Below the pieces are notes generated by a model. It was not told the DNA's origin. It was given only the letters and a program-made list of their open reading frames with translations, and searched no databases. The position numbers and the translations under genes were made by a program. From Cryptomeria japonica (taxonomy: Eukaryota; Streptophyta; Pinopsida; Cupressales; Cupressaceae), in assembly GCF_030272615.1 (NCBI RefSeq), contig NC_081415.1, positions 230,846,803-230,910,802 of the forward strand: a stretch of DNA of 64,000 bases, given 5' to 3'. Positions 22,167-34,559 of this stretch are shown here, one piece after another. Within the stretch, counting starts at the first letter, position 1. The number at the start of each line of letters is the position of its first letter.

Positions 22167-24929
22167 TGCTAGTAGCAATCAAGAAGCAAGACTGAGAGGG
22201 GGGGGGGGGGGGTGAATCAATCTTCACCGGAACACCACAAACTAAACTTCCAAAATATAAACTGATAAACCATAGCAATAATAGATAAGTAAATTAACAA
22301 CACAACACACAACACCAGTATTTTGACGTGGAAAACCCAGTTAAGAGAAAAACCACGGTGGGAACCTACCCAAAATAAGATGATACTCTACAATAGTATG
22401 TGAAAATATTACAATGGGGAATGAACATGCATTCATCCACACTGCCTAGAGCTCACTGCTGAAAAGATATATTTCTGAAAGGCTACAACTCTTAAGGAAG
22501 TCTCACTAACTTACAAAATGTTTTGGACTACAATCCAGAAGGAATGAACTACAATAATAGCATCTACAAATGCCTGATGATAGTTCTAGTTAAGACAGTT
22601 GTCTTCCCTGCAACACCAAACTCACCATAACACCTCGTTGAATGATATATCCTTGTTCACACATTTACCTCTCTCTGGTAATGTAGACATAATGTTGGCA
22701 TATGATGACAATGTATTTTTTCATTGATGTCAATAAGTACAGGTGAATCGGTATAAATATTGGAAGAAGTCGTTATTGATGTTCAAGTTGGAGAACCGGT
22801 GTCAGGGTTTCACTAAGTGTGACTATCGTTTGGTAGTCTCAACTCTAGGGTTTCTAGTTTGGCAATGTAGCTTGTTCGATGCAACTGGTGATACTCTGTG
22901 ATGCATTAGCTAAGAAATAAGGATGAGATCAATATGCCATGTCAGTTTTGTGTACGTGAAGGATTTCCTTGAGGATCTTACATATGAAGATCGATTGCAT
23001 TAAATGTCTACCTCGGGAATGAACATTCTTCTTAGCAGTATGTGAAGAGAGTGTGATGGGTTACTGATTTCTATGTGTGGTAAAGAATGAATGATGCAAA
23101 ATGACTTGTGATCTGTTTGAGATTGTTTTATTCTATGCAAAGTATTTGAATGGTCAGGATTGGACCGCTTGTAATTGTAAACCTAAATGTTTAGGGTTTA
23201 GAGGTTTATGCTACTGACCTAATTGTTGTCTATAAGGTCAATGATGTTTATTATTTTTTGTGTTGGAAAATGTTATGTTTGTATCCGAGTGATGAGATAC
23301 TTGCCAAACCAGTGAGTGGAAAACTGCAAAGTAGAGGAACTGAAAAGGATCTGCCTTAGCATGTAGTGTTGTTATCAGATCAGAGCTTTAGCTATTGTCT
23401 TTTAACTATTTCAACAGTATTAAAATCCCTTTGTTGGGTAGCTTTAACAGGCTTATTGTAAATCCTCTAACCAGGTGACTCAAGATCATTGAGTTCTTCA
23501 AATCCTCTAGCAAGGTAACCTTTAACAGGGTATATAGCCATCCCTCAACTGGGTGATATTTAATAGGATCGGTTTCTAATAGAACCTTATTGTAAATTCT
23601 TTAACCGGACTAGGCTCCTAACAAAGTGAGCTTCAAAAGAGTTCAAAAACAAGCTTGTGGGTATTCATCCCCACCATGGTTTTTCCCTTTTGGGTTTCCA
23701 TGTGAAAAATCTTTGTGTCATGAGTTATGCATTTTTCATGTGATGATTAAGTATTATTTGTTTGAGTGATTATGCATGCAGAGCTAATGGTTATGGCATT
23801 GCTGATATAACACATGCATATGTTTATGAGTGAAGTAGTTCTCAAGTATTCTTTGTTTAGGTGATTATGCATGCAAAGCTTATGGCTATGGTATTACTGA
23901 TACAACACATGCATATGTATATTGCGGAATTAGTTATCAAGTGTTGAATGATATTTGAAGTATTTAGTTTTACTAGTTTAGATGTCTAAAGTCTTACTAT
24001 GTTTAACCGGTATTGCCATGGTTAAGTTCAGTAATGAAGACAACCAGTTATCATTGTTTTAACTTGATAAGTTGTTGAGAAGTTTTTGTCTTTACTAATT
24101 CACCATGCCCTCTCAGTACCAGTTAGGGTATTTGTTGTTAATCATTTCATCACACAATACCAACACCTAAATTACATAAGCATCTCACCTATATATACAA
24201 ATCATCAACCTTGATAACAAGGTCGGCTAAACCCTCAACCCTCAACTCACAATTACAAAAATTACATTACACGATACAAAGATTGGCCACTAGACCAATA
24301 TTATGATTTAAATTACATAGAATGGACCTAATTCAAATTCCCAAATGATTACATCCACCGGAAATTCTTCCAAGATCAACTACAACACACTACACCACCA
24401 AAAATATTGCATAACACACAAATTATGACCGGTTCATAGAAATCACCAAAAACTTGCCCAATGATCAATGGAGATTGCCAAAACAAATAGGATATGACTA
24501 GAAAACACCATCAAGAACATTAGAATCATCCTTTACAGTTGCACAATCATCTCTTATCAAATCTTCATCGGTCAATGTCTCAAAGCTCAACAACACAATC
24601 AATCAATCAACTGTCACAAAGAAAGATAACTTGTGGTGTGACAAATCATGGACCATCTCAAATGAAGATACACAAGATCATCCCAAAAAATAATAAAAAA
24701 TATCAGCACAAGAACTGATCACACCAAAATATACCAGAGGGAATACCAATAGAAATACCAGGAGGAACAACAACAGGAACCGGTAAACAAGAAACTACAA
24801 ATCGGATAAAAAAATCTTTCCCAAACACACCGGAATAACTCACAGGAATATGTTGACATCAATGACACCAAAATATTCTAGAATAATAAATGAACAACCA
24901 AGTCAAACAATCTCCTCAATAATCCAACA
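22167..24929 (-). repeat. 3' LTR of Copia-1, interrupted
   Basis: On the plus strand it starts TGCTAGTAGCAATCAAG and ends AATCCAACA, matching 30235-31144 plus 38233-38588. A 14-base G-run lies near 22199-22212. The nested solo LTR at 22693-24152 splits it. Confidence 0.88.
22693..24152 (+). repeat. Solo Copia LTR nested in the Copia-1 3' LTR
   Basis: Begins TGTTGGCATATGATGAC and ends TCATTTCATCA; 1460 bp. Flanks CATAA (22688-22692) and CACAA (24153-24157) are a 5-bp duplication with one change. The uninterrupted site is present in the 5' LTR near 30738-30752. It carries the shared TCATTGATGTCAA box near its start and CCCTCTCAGTACC near its end. No internal region or partner LTR, hence solo, produced by LTR-LTR recombination (known mechanism, inferred here). 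Confidence 0.87.
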
Positions 24930-25240
24930 ATCTCCCCCTTTTGCATTGATGACAACATATGAATGTGAAAAGCAGTCAATGCAAAGAAAGAAGATATCAC
25001 CCACAAACTCCCCCTAAGATCAAGATAGATAAAGCAGTTTTTCACATGATATCTCTCCCCCTTTGACAACAATGCCAAAGATAATAGAAAATAAAACTCT
25101 CTCCCCTTAAAACACAAAAACGTGAATCTCTCTCCCACTGGGATATACAACCAAATCAACAGACTACTCTAGCAGAGGAGTAGCACCAACTCATCAATCT
25201 GGATAAAAAGAGTAAGGCTCTGAATTCCACTGGATTGATG
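24930..25240 (-). promoter_or_regulatory. Copia-1 untranslated region with duplicated polypurine boxes
   Basis: On the minus strand AAAAGGGGGAGA (24930-24942) abuts the LTR, and a second box, TCAAAGGGGGAGAG, lies at 25052-25066, about 120 bp away. Both are preceded or followed by ATTGATG/TGGCATTG-type sequence. No gene is supported in this stretch. Confidence 0.75.
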
Positions 25241-25780
25241 CAACTCAATGCATATACTTCTCATCAGGAGGGGTGGAGACCCCTAACTTGTCTCTCAGAT
25301 AGACAAATGTATCTATAGGCAAAGGCTTAGTAAAAATATCAGCAATTTGTTCCTTTCTAGATACATATTTCAGCTTCACCTTCTATTCACCAACTTGCTC
25401 TCTCAAGTAATTACATTTGATTGATATATGCTTACTCTTAGAATGTTGCACCGAATTCTTAGACATGTTTATAGCATTGGAATTACCATTGTATATAACA
25501 ATAGGCTCATCATAAATAATTTTGATATGTTTCAATATTTGCTTCATCCATACTATTTGAGTGCAGTTATTAGCAACAACAATGTACTCAGCTTCAGCAG
25601 TGGATAAAGATACTGAATCTTGTTTCTTGATATCCCAAGAAACCAACTTCTTACCTAAAAGGAATGCTCCACCAGTAGTACTCTTTCAGTCATCAACATC
25701 ACCTGCCCAATCTACATCAGTATAAGCACATAACATGAAATCATCATTCTTTGGATACCATAAACCATGATCTTCAGTTC
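25241..25780 (-). pseudogene. Copia-1 RNase H
   Basis: In minus order: a TTGGAFLLGKK-type block, LVSWDIKKQDSVSLSTAEAE with the catalytic-region Glu, WMKQILKHIKIIYDEPIVIY followed by NGNSNAINMSKN, then HSKSKHISIK and ADIFTKPLPIDTF. A stop (TAG) follows EQVGE near 25383, after which the frame continues to the end. IYCDN is changed to IYNGN, so the conserved Cys-Asp pair is lost. It would have degraded the RNA template. Confidence 0.82.
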
Positions 25781-26660
25781 ACTTTAGATATCTGAATATT
25801 CTTTTAACAATAGTAACATGACTCTCCTTCAGACCAGCTTGATATCTAGCTACCATACACACAACATGCATATTGCCAAGCCTAGTTTGAGTGAGATATA
25901 ATAGTCCACCAGCCATAGATCTGTACAAACTCTTATTAGCTTTAGGAGATTCATCATTTTTAGACAATTGACAACCAGTCACCATAGGAGTCTCAACCGG
26001 TTTGGAATCATATAATCCAAACTTCTTTAGAAATTTCTTCACATACTTAGTTTGAGATATAAAGATGCCTTTTCCTATTTGTGCAATCTGCAAACCTAAG
26101 AAAAACTTCATCTCACCAATCATAGACATCTCAAACTCATTTTGCATATCATCGACAATTTTCATACTCATATCGTCATCACCACAAAAAATAATGTCAT
26201 CAACAAAGACTTCAACAATCAAAATGTTATCATTTTCAGTTTTGAAGTACATATTACTATTAGCAACACCTTTGACAAATCCTAATTTTAGCAAGTATTT
26301 GTCTAATCTAGCATACCAGGCTCTAGGGGCTTGTTTCAAACCATAAAGTGTTTTCTTCAACTTACATACCATATCTCCATCATCTGACAGTGAAAATTCA
26401 TCAAGCTGTTCAATATAAGCTTCTTCTTCCAGATCACTGTTCAAAAATACAGATTTGACATCCATTTGATATACCTTGAAATCTTTATAAGCAGCATAAG
26501 AAAGCAATAATCTAACAGCTTCAATTCTAGCAACCATAGCAAAAGTTTCTTCATAATCAAGTCTTCTTGTTGTGAATAACCTTTGTAGACTAGTCTAGCT
26601 TTATTTTTGACTACTTCACTGACTTCATTCAATTTGTTCCTAAAATCCCATTTAGTACCG
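25779..26660 (-). pseudogene. Copia-1 reverse transcriptase, distal part
   Basis: RVT_2-type domain. KARLVYKGYSQQE lies near 26580-26600, followed by a frame change, then [30 protein letters not shown] (Asp of the first catalytic block), [18 protein letters not shown] and [10 protein letters not shown] with the FVDD catalytic pair at 26196-26207, then GEMKFFLGLQI and a TPM-type C-terminal block. The 252-residue stretch 25779-26537 is open. The N-terminal part is across the solo LTR at 28143 and above. It would synthesise cDNA in the particle. Confidence 0.88.
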
Positions 26661-28142
26661 TGTGCAGGAAAAGTGGGTCTATGAAACTTAAAATGTGAAA
26701 ATGTGGTATGAAAGAGGCTTGTTCACACATCCACAAGACTTCTTGGTGAAAGTTATGGAGTCATGAAGGATGACTCAACTTCCCAAGGTTGGTTCCATGG
26801 TTCTTTATCTCACAAGATCCCTCAAGCCAATGCCTTTGCTCTCAGATCACTGAGCAAAGTGGCTTAGGGATGACGAATGTAAGAATGAGGGATGCTTTGG
26901 ATTGATGTGCATATGAAATGCATCCTATCTATGCGTGATTCTACAAGTGCAATAAACTAGATTATAAGATGACAAGATTAGTAACAATACTATCCTAACA
27001 TGATATACTAGTTAATGATTTAAGCTAATGATAAAGGAAATAGTCTAAAATGCTTATTAGATTAATTCCTATTACAAAGAGAAGCTAGATGTATTGATAA
27101 ATTTGAGCATAAATGAGATATTAAAAGCTTGCATGGATCCTCAAAATGGAGGAAGGAGAGCTCTATTTATAGTGAAAATAGGGCAATGGATGGTCAAGAT
27201 TGAAGGAGTTAATCAAGGGTCAGGATTGAAAGTTATCAATCCATGTTTACAATTTTCACCAATGAAATGGTGATAATTGTCAACATAAGATTGGTTGAGA
27301 GGAGATGAAAGAAGCATTAAATTCTTGAGAAGACCTTATGGTTACCTTAGGAGGTAACGGTTAAGGTTAGGTTAGGGTTATCCAATGGATAAAGCTTTTA
27401 CCCAAGGGGTAAACTCTTGTGCAAAGGTTAAAGGGATAACCATGGTCAAAGCAATGAATGCTTGATGAGACCCCTGGGTTAGATGGAGGTTAAGTTAGTC
27501 AAAAAGTCTCTAACCATGCCACTAAGGGTTAGTTAACCATTAATGGTTTGGAGACTTTGGGGACAAATTTGTAAGATTCCTTCCAAATTTGGGGGTATTC
27601 AACAAGTTAGCTTGTTGAATGGATAAAGGCTTTAATGTTTTTTGAAGACTTTACTCCAAATTTGAGAAGTGACCTCCTCAAATTTAGGGAAAGGGGATAA
27701 TGAATGGGTTTGGGTTAATTGATTAGGATTAGATGGATTCTAGAAGAAATTAGGAATAGGGTTAGGATGCAAGTGGGAGATGTAGGAAAATGCAAGTGGG
27801 TGAGGGAAAATAGAATTAATTAAAATAAATTATTTTATTTCAATTTTGTTGGAAGCTGGGAAATTAAATAAATTATATTTATTCAATTTGGGGTAAACTA
27901 TTAATTAAATGTAAATTTAATTAAAAAGTAAGAAGAAGGGATTTTAATTAAATAAAACGATTTACTCAATTAAATGATGTAAATGGCTTAAGTGAATTTA
28001 ACTAAATAGATTGAATAATTTATTTAATTAAATAGAAGAATGTGGGTGATTTAATTAAATTAGATTTAATTAAATAGAGGAATGGGAATAAAATGAACAT
28101 TGAATATTCATTTAGGAATATGGTCATTTTTATACGTCTACA
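26661..28142 (-). repeat. Solo LTR nested in Copia-1 RT
   Basis: Interrupts the RT frame at a conserved GT(K)W site. AGTAC (26654-26658) and AGTAC (28143-28147) are the target duplication; AGTACC also matches, with a further G before the left TG. Read on the minus strand it starts TGTAGACG, has TATA box CTATAAATAGAG (27161-27172) and ends CTGCACA. It is 1482 bp, non-coding, TTAATTAA-rich near 27800-28090 and related to 15156-16673. Only one LTR is present. Confidence 0.85.
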
Positions 28143-28956
28143 AGTACCAATAACATTTTTATCCTTAGGTCTAGGTACAAGTTCCCAAGTATTGTTCTTT
28201 TCATTTTGATCTAACTCTTCTTCCATGGTTCTAATCCAATTATCATCTTTACAAGGTTCAACAATATCTTTAGGTTCAACTTTCAAAATCAAACATCTCT
28301 TCTACAACTAACCTTCTTCTAGTCATCACACCTTTTTTCTTATCACCAATAATCTGATTCTCAGAATGACTCAATCTTACATACATCAGAATCTTCTGAT
28401 TAATTTGATCTTGAGGTTCTTGCACATCATCACCACCAACAACAACATTCGGATTCACAGTCTCTACCGGATCATTCTACTTAGGTTCTTTAGGCTGAAT
28501 AGGAGCTAAAACAACATGTTGACCTTCATTATAAGTTTTGATATCCTTCCCAAGGTTTTCATCCACCTTCACACTTGAACTCTCTACTATATTTCTTAGT
28601 CTCTTATTATAGCACCGATAGGCCTTTCTATTTGTAGAATATCCCAAATAGATTCATTCATCACTTCTAGCATCAAACTTTCTAATATCATCATCTCTCT
28701 TGATATAACATTTGCTACCAAAAGCTTTGAAATATTTCATAGTAGGAACATGACCAAACCAAATCTCATAAGGAGTCTTACCGGTATCACCTTTGATATG
28801 AACTCTATTGACTGTATAGACTATAGTGCTAATAGATTCTCTCTAGTAAACCTTCGAAACATTTCCTTCAATCAACATGGTTCTTGCAACATCTAAAATA
28901 GTATAGTTCTTTCTTTCAACAATTCCATTCTGTTGTGGGGTCCTAGGAGCAGATAA
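28143..28956 (-). pseudogene. Copia-1 integrase C-terminus and RT N-terminus
   Basis: Minus-strand stretch continuing integrase with APRTPQQNGIVER, a TVNRVHIKGDTGKTPYE block and FGSKCYIKRDD, then a variable linker (VNPNVVVGGDDVQEPQD) and the RT N-terminus ending in the NNTWELVPRPKDKNVIGT block cut by the solo LTR. Several stops occur. The integrase C-terminal and linker regions of Copia polyproteins have this order. Confidence 0.78.
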
Positions 28957-29590
28957 CTATCTTTTGATTCCATGCATCTCATAGAAAGAATTGAATTCAC
29001 CAGAACAAAATTCTCCACCTCTATTAGATCTCAAACACTTCAGCTTCAATCCGGACTTAGTTTCAACTTTAGCTTTGAAGATCTTGAATTTCTCAAATGC
29101 TTTTGATTTTTTCTTCAAAAAGACAACCCACATCATTCTGGAATAATCATCAATTAGTAACATAAAGTATCTATCACCTTGCACACTTTTAACATTTGTA
29201 GGTCCACACAGGTCAGTATGCACAACATATCCATCTGATGTGTTCCTGTTACTCTTAAAAGAAATCCCCATTTTCTTACCCAACTGGCATTCCTTGCATA
29301 TCAGATTAACAAGTTTAACAATCTTAGGTAGATCCCTAACAGCTTGTGTAGAATTGATATTGATCAATGAGTAAAATTTTACAAGACATATCCTTCTATG
29401 CCACAACCAAATGTCATCTATCTTAGCAATCAAACAACTTTTCTCACTTGCATTAAAAAAAAAAGATGTTACCTTTAGTCTTAGTTCCAGATGCAATCTC
29501 TATACCAGATGCATTCAAAATATTGCATTTACCATCTTTGAATTGTAGATCATAACCCTTATCAACCATCTTTCCAACACTCAAAAGATT
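28957..29590 (-). pseudogene. Copia-1 integrase catalytic part
   Basis: GAG-pre-integrase HHCC region with LWHRRICLVKF, where the second His expected in LWHxxxxH is Leu, then CKECQLGKK. The core follows: VVHTDLCGP (first Asp), LLIDDYSRMMWV (second Asp), then KCLRSNRGGEFCSGEF with the Glu-containing motif. The stretch 28957-29496 is open. Known role: strand transfer of cDNA into the genome. Confidence 0.82.
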
Positions 29591-29862
29591 ATGCTTCAAC
29601 ATACAAGACATCATCAGTGTCATGCTTACCATCAAAAGAAATAGAACCTCTCCCACGAATTACACAGGCTTTGTCATCTCCAAATCTAATTATTCCACCA
29701 TCATACCTTTCCATGCTTACAAATTTGCATTTGTCACCGGTCATGTGATGTGAACAACCATTTTCAATCACCCATTCACCTTTTTCTTTTACCTTAGAAG
29801 CCAAAGCTTTCTCCTCAATAGAACAACTAGTGGAATCAATAGGCACAAGACTATACTTAGCA
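29591..29862 (-). pseudogene. Copia-1 protease
   Basis: Minus strand: EWVIENGCSHHMTGD followed by RFGDDKACVIRGRGS and DDVLYVEA. Copia protease has D-(S/T)-G at the active site; here GAA AAT GGT encodes E-N-G (29757-29765), so the catalytic Asp is replaced by Glu. Upstream the frame joins gag sequence directly at about 29860. Confidence 0.78.
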
Positions 29863-30200
29863 ACTTTCACTTGACTATGACCTTCATATAGGATCTCAAG
29901 CTTCACCTAGATCTCATGTGTGGTCTGAAGTTCCATAACATTTCTCATTTTAGAATCAGTCAAGGCACTGAGTAATGCTTCCTTCTCTCTAATGTTATAT
30001 TCATCTTCCTTAACCTCATTAGGAGTGGATGGTCCATTCTGAGGAACAACATAAGCATTCTTAGTAATCTTCCAATAATATTCTCCAAGACCACCTCCAT
30101 CGGCTTCTTCCACACAGTGTAGTTGATTCCATAAAACCTCAAACTATCCTTCTTGAAAAGAATACCTTAAGCTGTCATACTAGATCTCCTCAAGTGATTA
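29863..30200 (-). pseudogene. Copia-1 gag, N-terminal part only
   Basis: Minus strand: a YGINYTVWKKPMEV block, then in another frame REKEALLSALTDSKMRNVME and KLEILYEGHSQVKVAK. In Copia-2 the matching KLETLYEG segment is followed by about 200 codons of capsid end and zinc knuckle; in Copia-1 the next codons are protease. An internal deletion therefore removed the gag C-terminus and nucleocapsid. One frameshift and a TAG (near 29907) are present. Confidence 0.72.
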
Positions 30201-30220
30201 AGCTTCTACCAGAGGATCTA

Positions 30221-30232
30221 GCTCTGATACTA
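30221..30232 (-). other. Copia-1 primer binding site, mutated
   Basis: Minus strand TAGTATCAGAGC, one base off the Met-initiator consensus TGGTATCAGAGC, two bases from the LTR boundary at 30235. Confidence 0.85.
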
Positions 30233-31144
30233 ATTGTTAGCAAAAATCAAGAAGGAAGACTGAGAGGGGGGATGAATCAATCTTCACCGGATCACCACAA
30301 ATTAAACTTCCAAAAGATAAACCACAACAATAACAGATAAGAAAATTAACATCACATCACACAACACCAAGATTTTGACCTGGAAAACCTAGTTAAGGAA
30401 AAACCATGGTGGGAACCTACCCACAATAAGATGACACTCTATAGTAGTATGTGAAAATATTAGAATGGGGAATGCACATGCATTCAGGCACATTTCTAGA
30501 GGTCACTACTCAATAGATATATGCACCCGGAAGGCTACAACCCTTAGGGAAGTCTCACTGAATTACAAAATGATTTGAACTACAATACAAAAGGAATGAG
30601 CTGCAATAATAACATATACAAATGCCTGATGACAGTTCTGGTTAAGCACAATTGTCTGCCCTACAAGACCAAACTCACCACAACACCTCGTTGAATGATA
30701 TATCCTTGTTCACACATTTACCTCTCTTTGATATTGTAGACACAATACCGACACCTAAATTACATAAGCATCTCACCTATATATACAAGTTATCAACCTT
30801 GATAACAAGGTTGGCTAAACCCTCAACCCTCAACTCACAATTACAAAAATTACATTACACGATACAAAGATTGTCCATCAGACCAATATAATGATTTACA
30901 TTACATAGCATGGACATAATTCAAATTCCAAAATGATTACATCCACCATAAATTCCACCAAGATCAACCGCAACACGCTACACAACCGAAAATACTGCAT
31001 AACACATAAATTATCACCGCTTCATAGAAATCAAGAATTTTTTTTCCCAATGATCAATGTGGATTGCCAAAACAAATAGGACATGACTAGGAAACACCAT
31101 CAAGCACGTCAGAATCATCCAGAATAGTTGCACAATCATCTCTT

Positions 31145-32404
31145 TGTTAGAATGAACTAGAGGAAAACTTAGAGGGGGGTGAACCAGTTTTCCACAAGTT
31201 AAACAATTATTGCAGATTATAAACCTTCTACTGGAGCAAAATGAGAACAATAGTGTAAAATATAAAAAATGAGAGTACACAATACATAACACCAATATTT
31301 GATGTGGAAAACCCAGTGAAGGGAAAAACCATGGTGGGAAACCCTACCCACGATCAGATAATACTTCTGTAGCAGTATGTGAAAATATTACATTGGGAAT
31401 TGCACATGCAATCAATCCAACCACCTAGAGGACACTCCTCAACACAAAAGGGAAGTCTCATAGACTTACATAATCATCGGACTACAATCTAGAGGAAATG
31501 AACTGTGGAAATAGCATCTCCTAATGCTTGGTTACAGTTCTAGTTAAGAATAGTTGTCTGCCCTGCAACAACAAACTCTCCATGACACTTCGTTGAATGA
31601 TATATCCTTGTTCACACATTTACCTCTCTTTGAAAATGCAGACAAAAAAATACCGAGACCAAAATTACATAAGCATGTCTCCTATATATACAAATCATCA
31701 ACCTTGATAACAAAGTGGGCTAAACCCTCAAGCCTCAACTTAGAATTACAATAATTACATTACACGATACAAAGATCGACCACAAGACCAATATTATGAT
31801 TTACATTACATAGCATGGACCTAATTCAAATTTTGAAATAATTACATCCACCAGCAATCCTGCCAAGATCAATCGCAACACGTTACACCAACCGGGAAAA
31901 ACCCTTAGTGTCAATAACATAGAATATCCTACCGGACCCAAATATGATCACCAAATCTTCATGCTAGCCAATGTGAAGCCACCAAACAATTAGGACATGA
32001 TCAAGAACAACTTTAGCATGATAAGAACCGTTTCTAGAAGCCACATCAAAACCACTTAACCATTTCATCAAATATCATCAATCGAGACCAAGAACATCAA
32101 CCGACAGTCTAGAACATAATTAATAGATTTCAGAGCACCAAATCATGAATCAACTGAATATGACATACATATAAACATCATGAATATCCTTCCAAAACCG
32201 AATCCAACAATCTGAACATACTGGAGAAAAATCTCTGATAACCTCTACTAAAACCATGTCCAACTAGAGCAGGTCAACAACCAATTGGAGTAGGTTAGCA
32301 ACCAACTGGAGTAGGTCAGCAACCAACTAGAGCAAGTTAGCAACCAACCGAAGCAGTGTTGACATCAATGAAAACACATAATCAATTCCTACATATTACC
32401 AATA
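31145..32404 (-). repeat. 3' LTR of Copia-2
   Basis: 1,260 bp, plus-strand start TGTTAGAATGAAC; the other end is mutated to ACCAATA where the partner has GCCAACA. It contains repeats of an AACTGGAGTAGGT-type unit at about 32265-32345 that are absent from the partner LTR, which explains the length difference. Confidence 0.85.
32265..32350. repeat. Short tandem repeats in the Copia-2 3' LTR
   Basis: Four degenerate copies of a roughly 22-bp unit around CAGCAACCAACTGGAGTAGG. The 5' LTR has a single related unit near 38165-38180, so the array expanded or contracted between the LTRs. Confidence 0.7.
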
Positions 32405-32765
32405 ATCTCCCCCTTTGGCATTGATGGAAACACTGAATGTGAAAAACATCCAAGTGCCAAGAAAATGCCAACAATCTCCAAGAAATTGACTCTCCCAAGA
32501 TAACAACAAGGAACTGACTAATCTTTGACTGATCTGATATATCAGGTTCTCACTTTTTGAAATATCTTTCCCCCATAAGGAATATGCTTTGTGTTTTTCA
32601 CATGGAGATCTCTCCCCCTTTGACATCAATGACAAAGAGCTGATGCCAAGGTATTTAACTAATCAGCTAATGACTCCCCCTGAGTAGTAACATCGTCTCA
32701 TCAACCCAGATTAGAAGATATTTCTGATAAGCTCACTAGATTGATACATCTTTGCATCTCTAAGT
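32405..32765 (-). promoter_or_regulatory. Copia-2 untranslated region with duplicated polypurine boxes
   Basis: Minus strand GCCAAAGGGGGAGAT abuts the LTR (32405-32420) and TCAAAGGGGGAGAGA lies at 32610-32625, about 205 bp away. No gene in between; TCCCCCTGAG-type G-rich sequence occurs near 32672. Confidence 0.75.
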
Positions 32766-33380
32766 CTCTTCCGAAGGGGTGGTGACCCCCAATTGATTTA
32801 TGAGATATTTAAAATTATCTTTAGGAAATGATTTTGTTAGAATATCTTTAATATGTTCCTAAGTGGGTACATATACCAATCTGACTTCCTTTGCTTCAAC
32901 CTTTTCTTTCAAGAAATTATATCTTATAGATATGTGTTTTGATTTGGAATGAAATATTGGATTCTTTGACATATCAATAGAAGCTATATTATCACAGTGA
33001 GTAAGAATAGGCTCATCATAAATTACCCTTATATTCTTCAACATTTGCTTCATCCATAAGATTTGTGTACAATTTGCTGCAACAACTACATATTTAGCTT
33101 AAGCAATAGATAATGAAGTGCATGATTATTTTTTGATAATCCATGAGACTAATTTCTTCCCAACAAAGAATGCACCACTTGTAGTTCTCTTCGGGTCATC
33201 AAAATATCCTTCCCAATCTAAGTTTGTATAGGCACATAATCTGAAATCATCATCCTTTGGATACCATAACCCATAATCTGTTGTTCCTTTGAAATATCTG
33301 AATATTCTTTTAATAATAATTTCACTATTTTCTATTGGATCAGACCGAAATCTAGAAGCAATGTAGACACCATTCATTAT
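32766..33380 (-). pseudogene. Copia-2 RNase H
   Basis: Minus strand 33126-33377 opens with a MNGVYIASRF block, IIIKRIFRYFKGTTDYGLWY, LDWEGYFDDPKRTTSGAFF and GKKLVSWIIKK. After two TAA stops come WMKQMLKNIRVIYDEPILTH, CDN, HSKSKHISIRYNFLKE and, past a TAG, an LTKSFPKDNF end. Conserved block order is intact; the Asp-Ala-Asp motif is changed to TNLDW. Inactive. Confidence 0.82.
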
Positions 33381-34520
33381 ATCTGGTCTTGTCTAACTTA
33401 AGTATATTAGTCCACCAATCATTGATTTGTATCTAGTTGAGTTAACTTTAGGAGATTCGTCTTTCTTTGACAGTTTGCAACCGATTATCAAAGGGGTTCC
33501 AACTGGTTTTGAGTTTTCAAGTCCAAATTTCTTTTGCAGTTGTTTCACATATTTAGTTTGACAAATGAAAATACCTTTATTAGTCTGAGTGATCTACAGA
33601 CCTAGGAAAAATTTCATCTCACCAATCATAGACATTTTAAATTAATTCTTCATGTCATTGGCAAATGCCATGCATAGATTTTCTTCTCCTCAAAATATGA
33701 TATCATCAACAAAGACTTCAATGATCAATATGCTATCATGCTCAATCTTATAATATAAGTTGCTATCAGCATTACCTTTTCTAAATCCAAGCTTCAGAAG
33801 ATGTTTATCCAATCTAGCATACCAAGCTCTAGGGGCTTGTTTCAATCCATATAAGGCTTTCCTCAATCTACAAACCATGTCCTTGTCCTTTGATAGTGAG
33901 AATTCATCAGGCTTCTCAATGTAGACTTCTTCTTCAAGATTTCCATTTAGGAATGCACATTTGACATCCATTTGATATACCTTGTAGTTCTTGTGTGCAG
34001 CATAGGCAAGAAATAGTCTTACTGCTTCAATCCTTGCAACCAGAGCATAAGTTTCATCATAATCAATTCCTTCTTGTTGTGAGTATCCTTTACAAACCAA
34101 TCTAGCTTTGTTTCTTACAACCTGTCCTTCTTCATTTAATTTGTTTTTGAATACCCATTTAGTTCCAATAATATTTTTATCTTTAGGCCTAGGAATGAAT
34201 TCCCATGTGTTATTCTTTTCTATCTGATTTAATTCCTCTTCCATTACTTTCATCCAATTCTCATCTTTACATGCTTCAATAATTGATTCTAGTTCAATTT
34301 GAGAAATTAAACATACCTCTTCAATAGCTAACCTTCTTCTTGTCATCACACATTTTCTCTTATGTCCAATGATATGATCTTCAAAATGATTCAACTTCAC
34401 ATACCTGGGAATCTTTGGATTATCTTGACTTTCTGACTCTTTATGCTCTTCAACAGTTACTGTGTAATTTTTTGATGTTACCAAAGCAACTGGATCAATG
34501 CTCTGACCTGATTCTTGCAT
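33381..34520 (-). pseudogene. Copia-2 reverse transcriptase
   Basis: A 276-residue open stretch (33690-34520) contains [78 protein letters not shown] and VFVDDIIF with FVDD at 33702-33713. A TGA follows immediately, after which sequence to about 33390 encodes GEMKFFLGL and a GTPLIIG-type tail with several stops. This is the RVT_2 domain of Copia with the catalytic aspartates kept. Downstream damage shows it is no longer functional. Confidence 0.9.
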
Positions 34521-34559
34521 TACTTGTTCTGATATGACAATCTTATCTTTTGGTCCATA

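Noticed and set aside
30652-31754. Two similar ORFs beginning MSALQ (30652-30891 and 31554-31754)
   Set aside because: They lie in the LTRs of Copia-1 and Copia-2; similarity is LTR homology, not a gene family.
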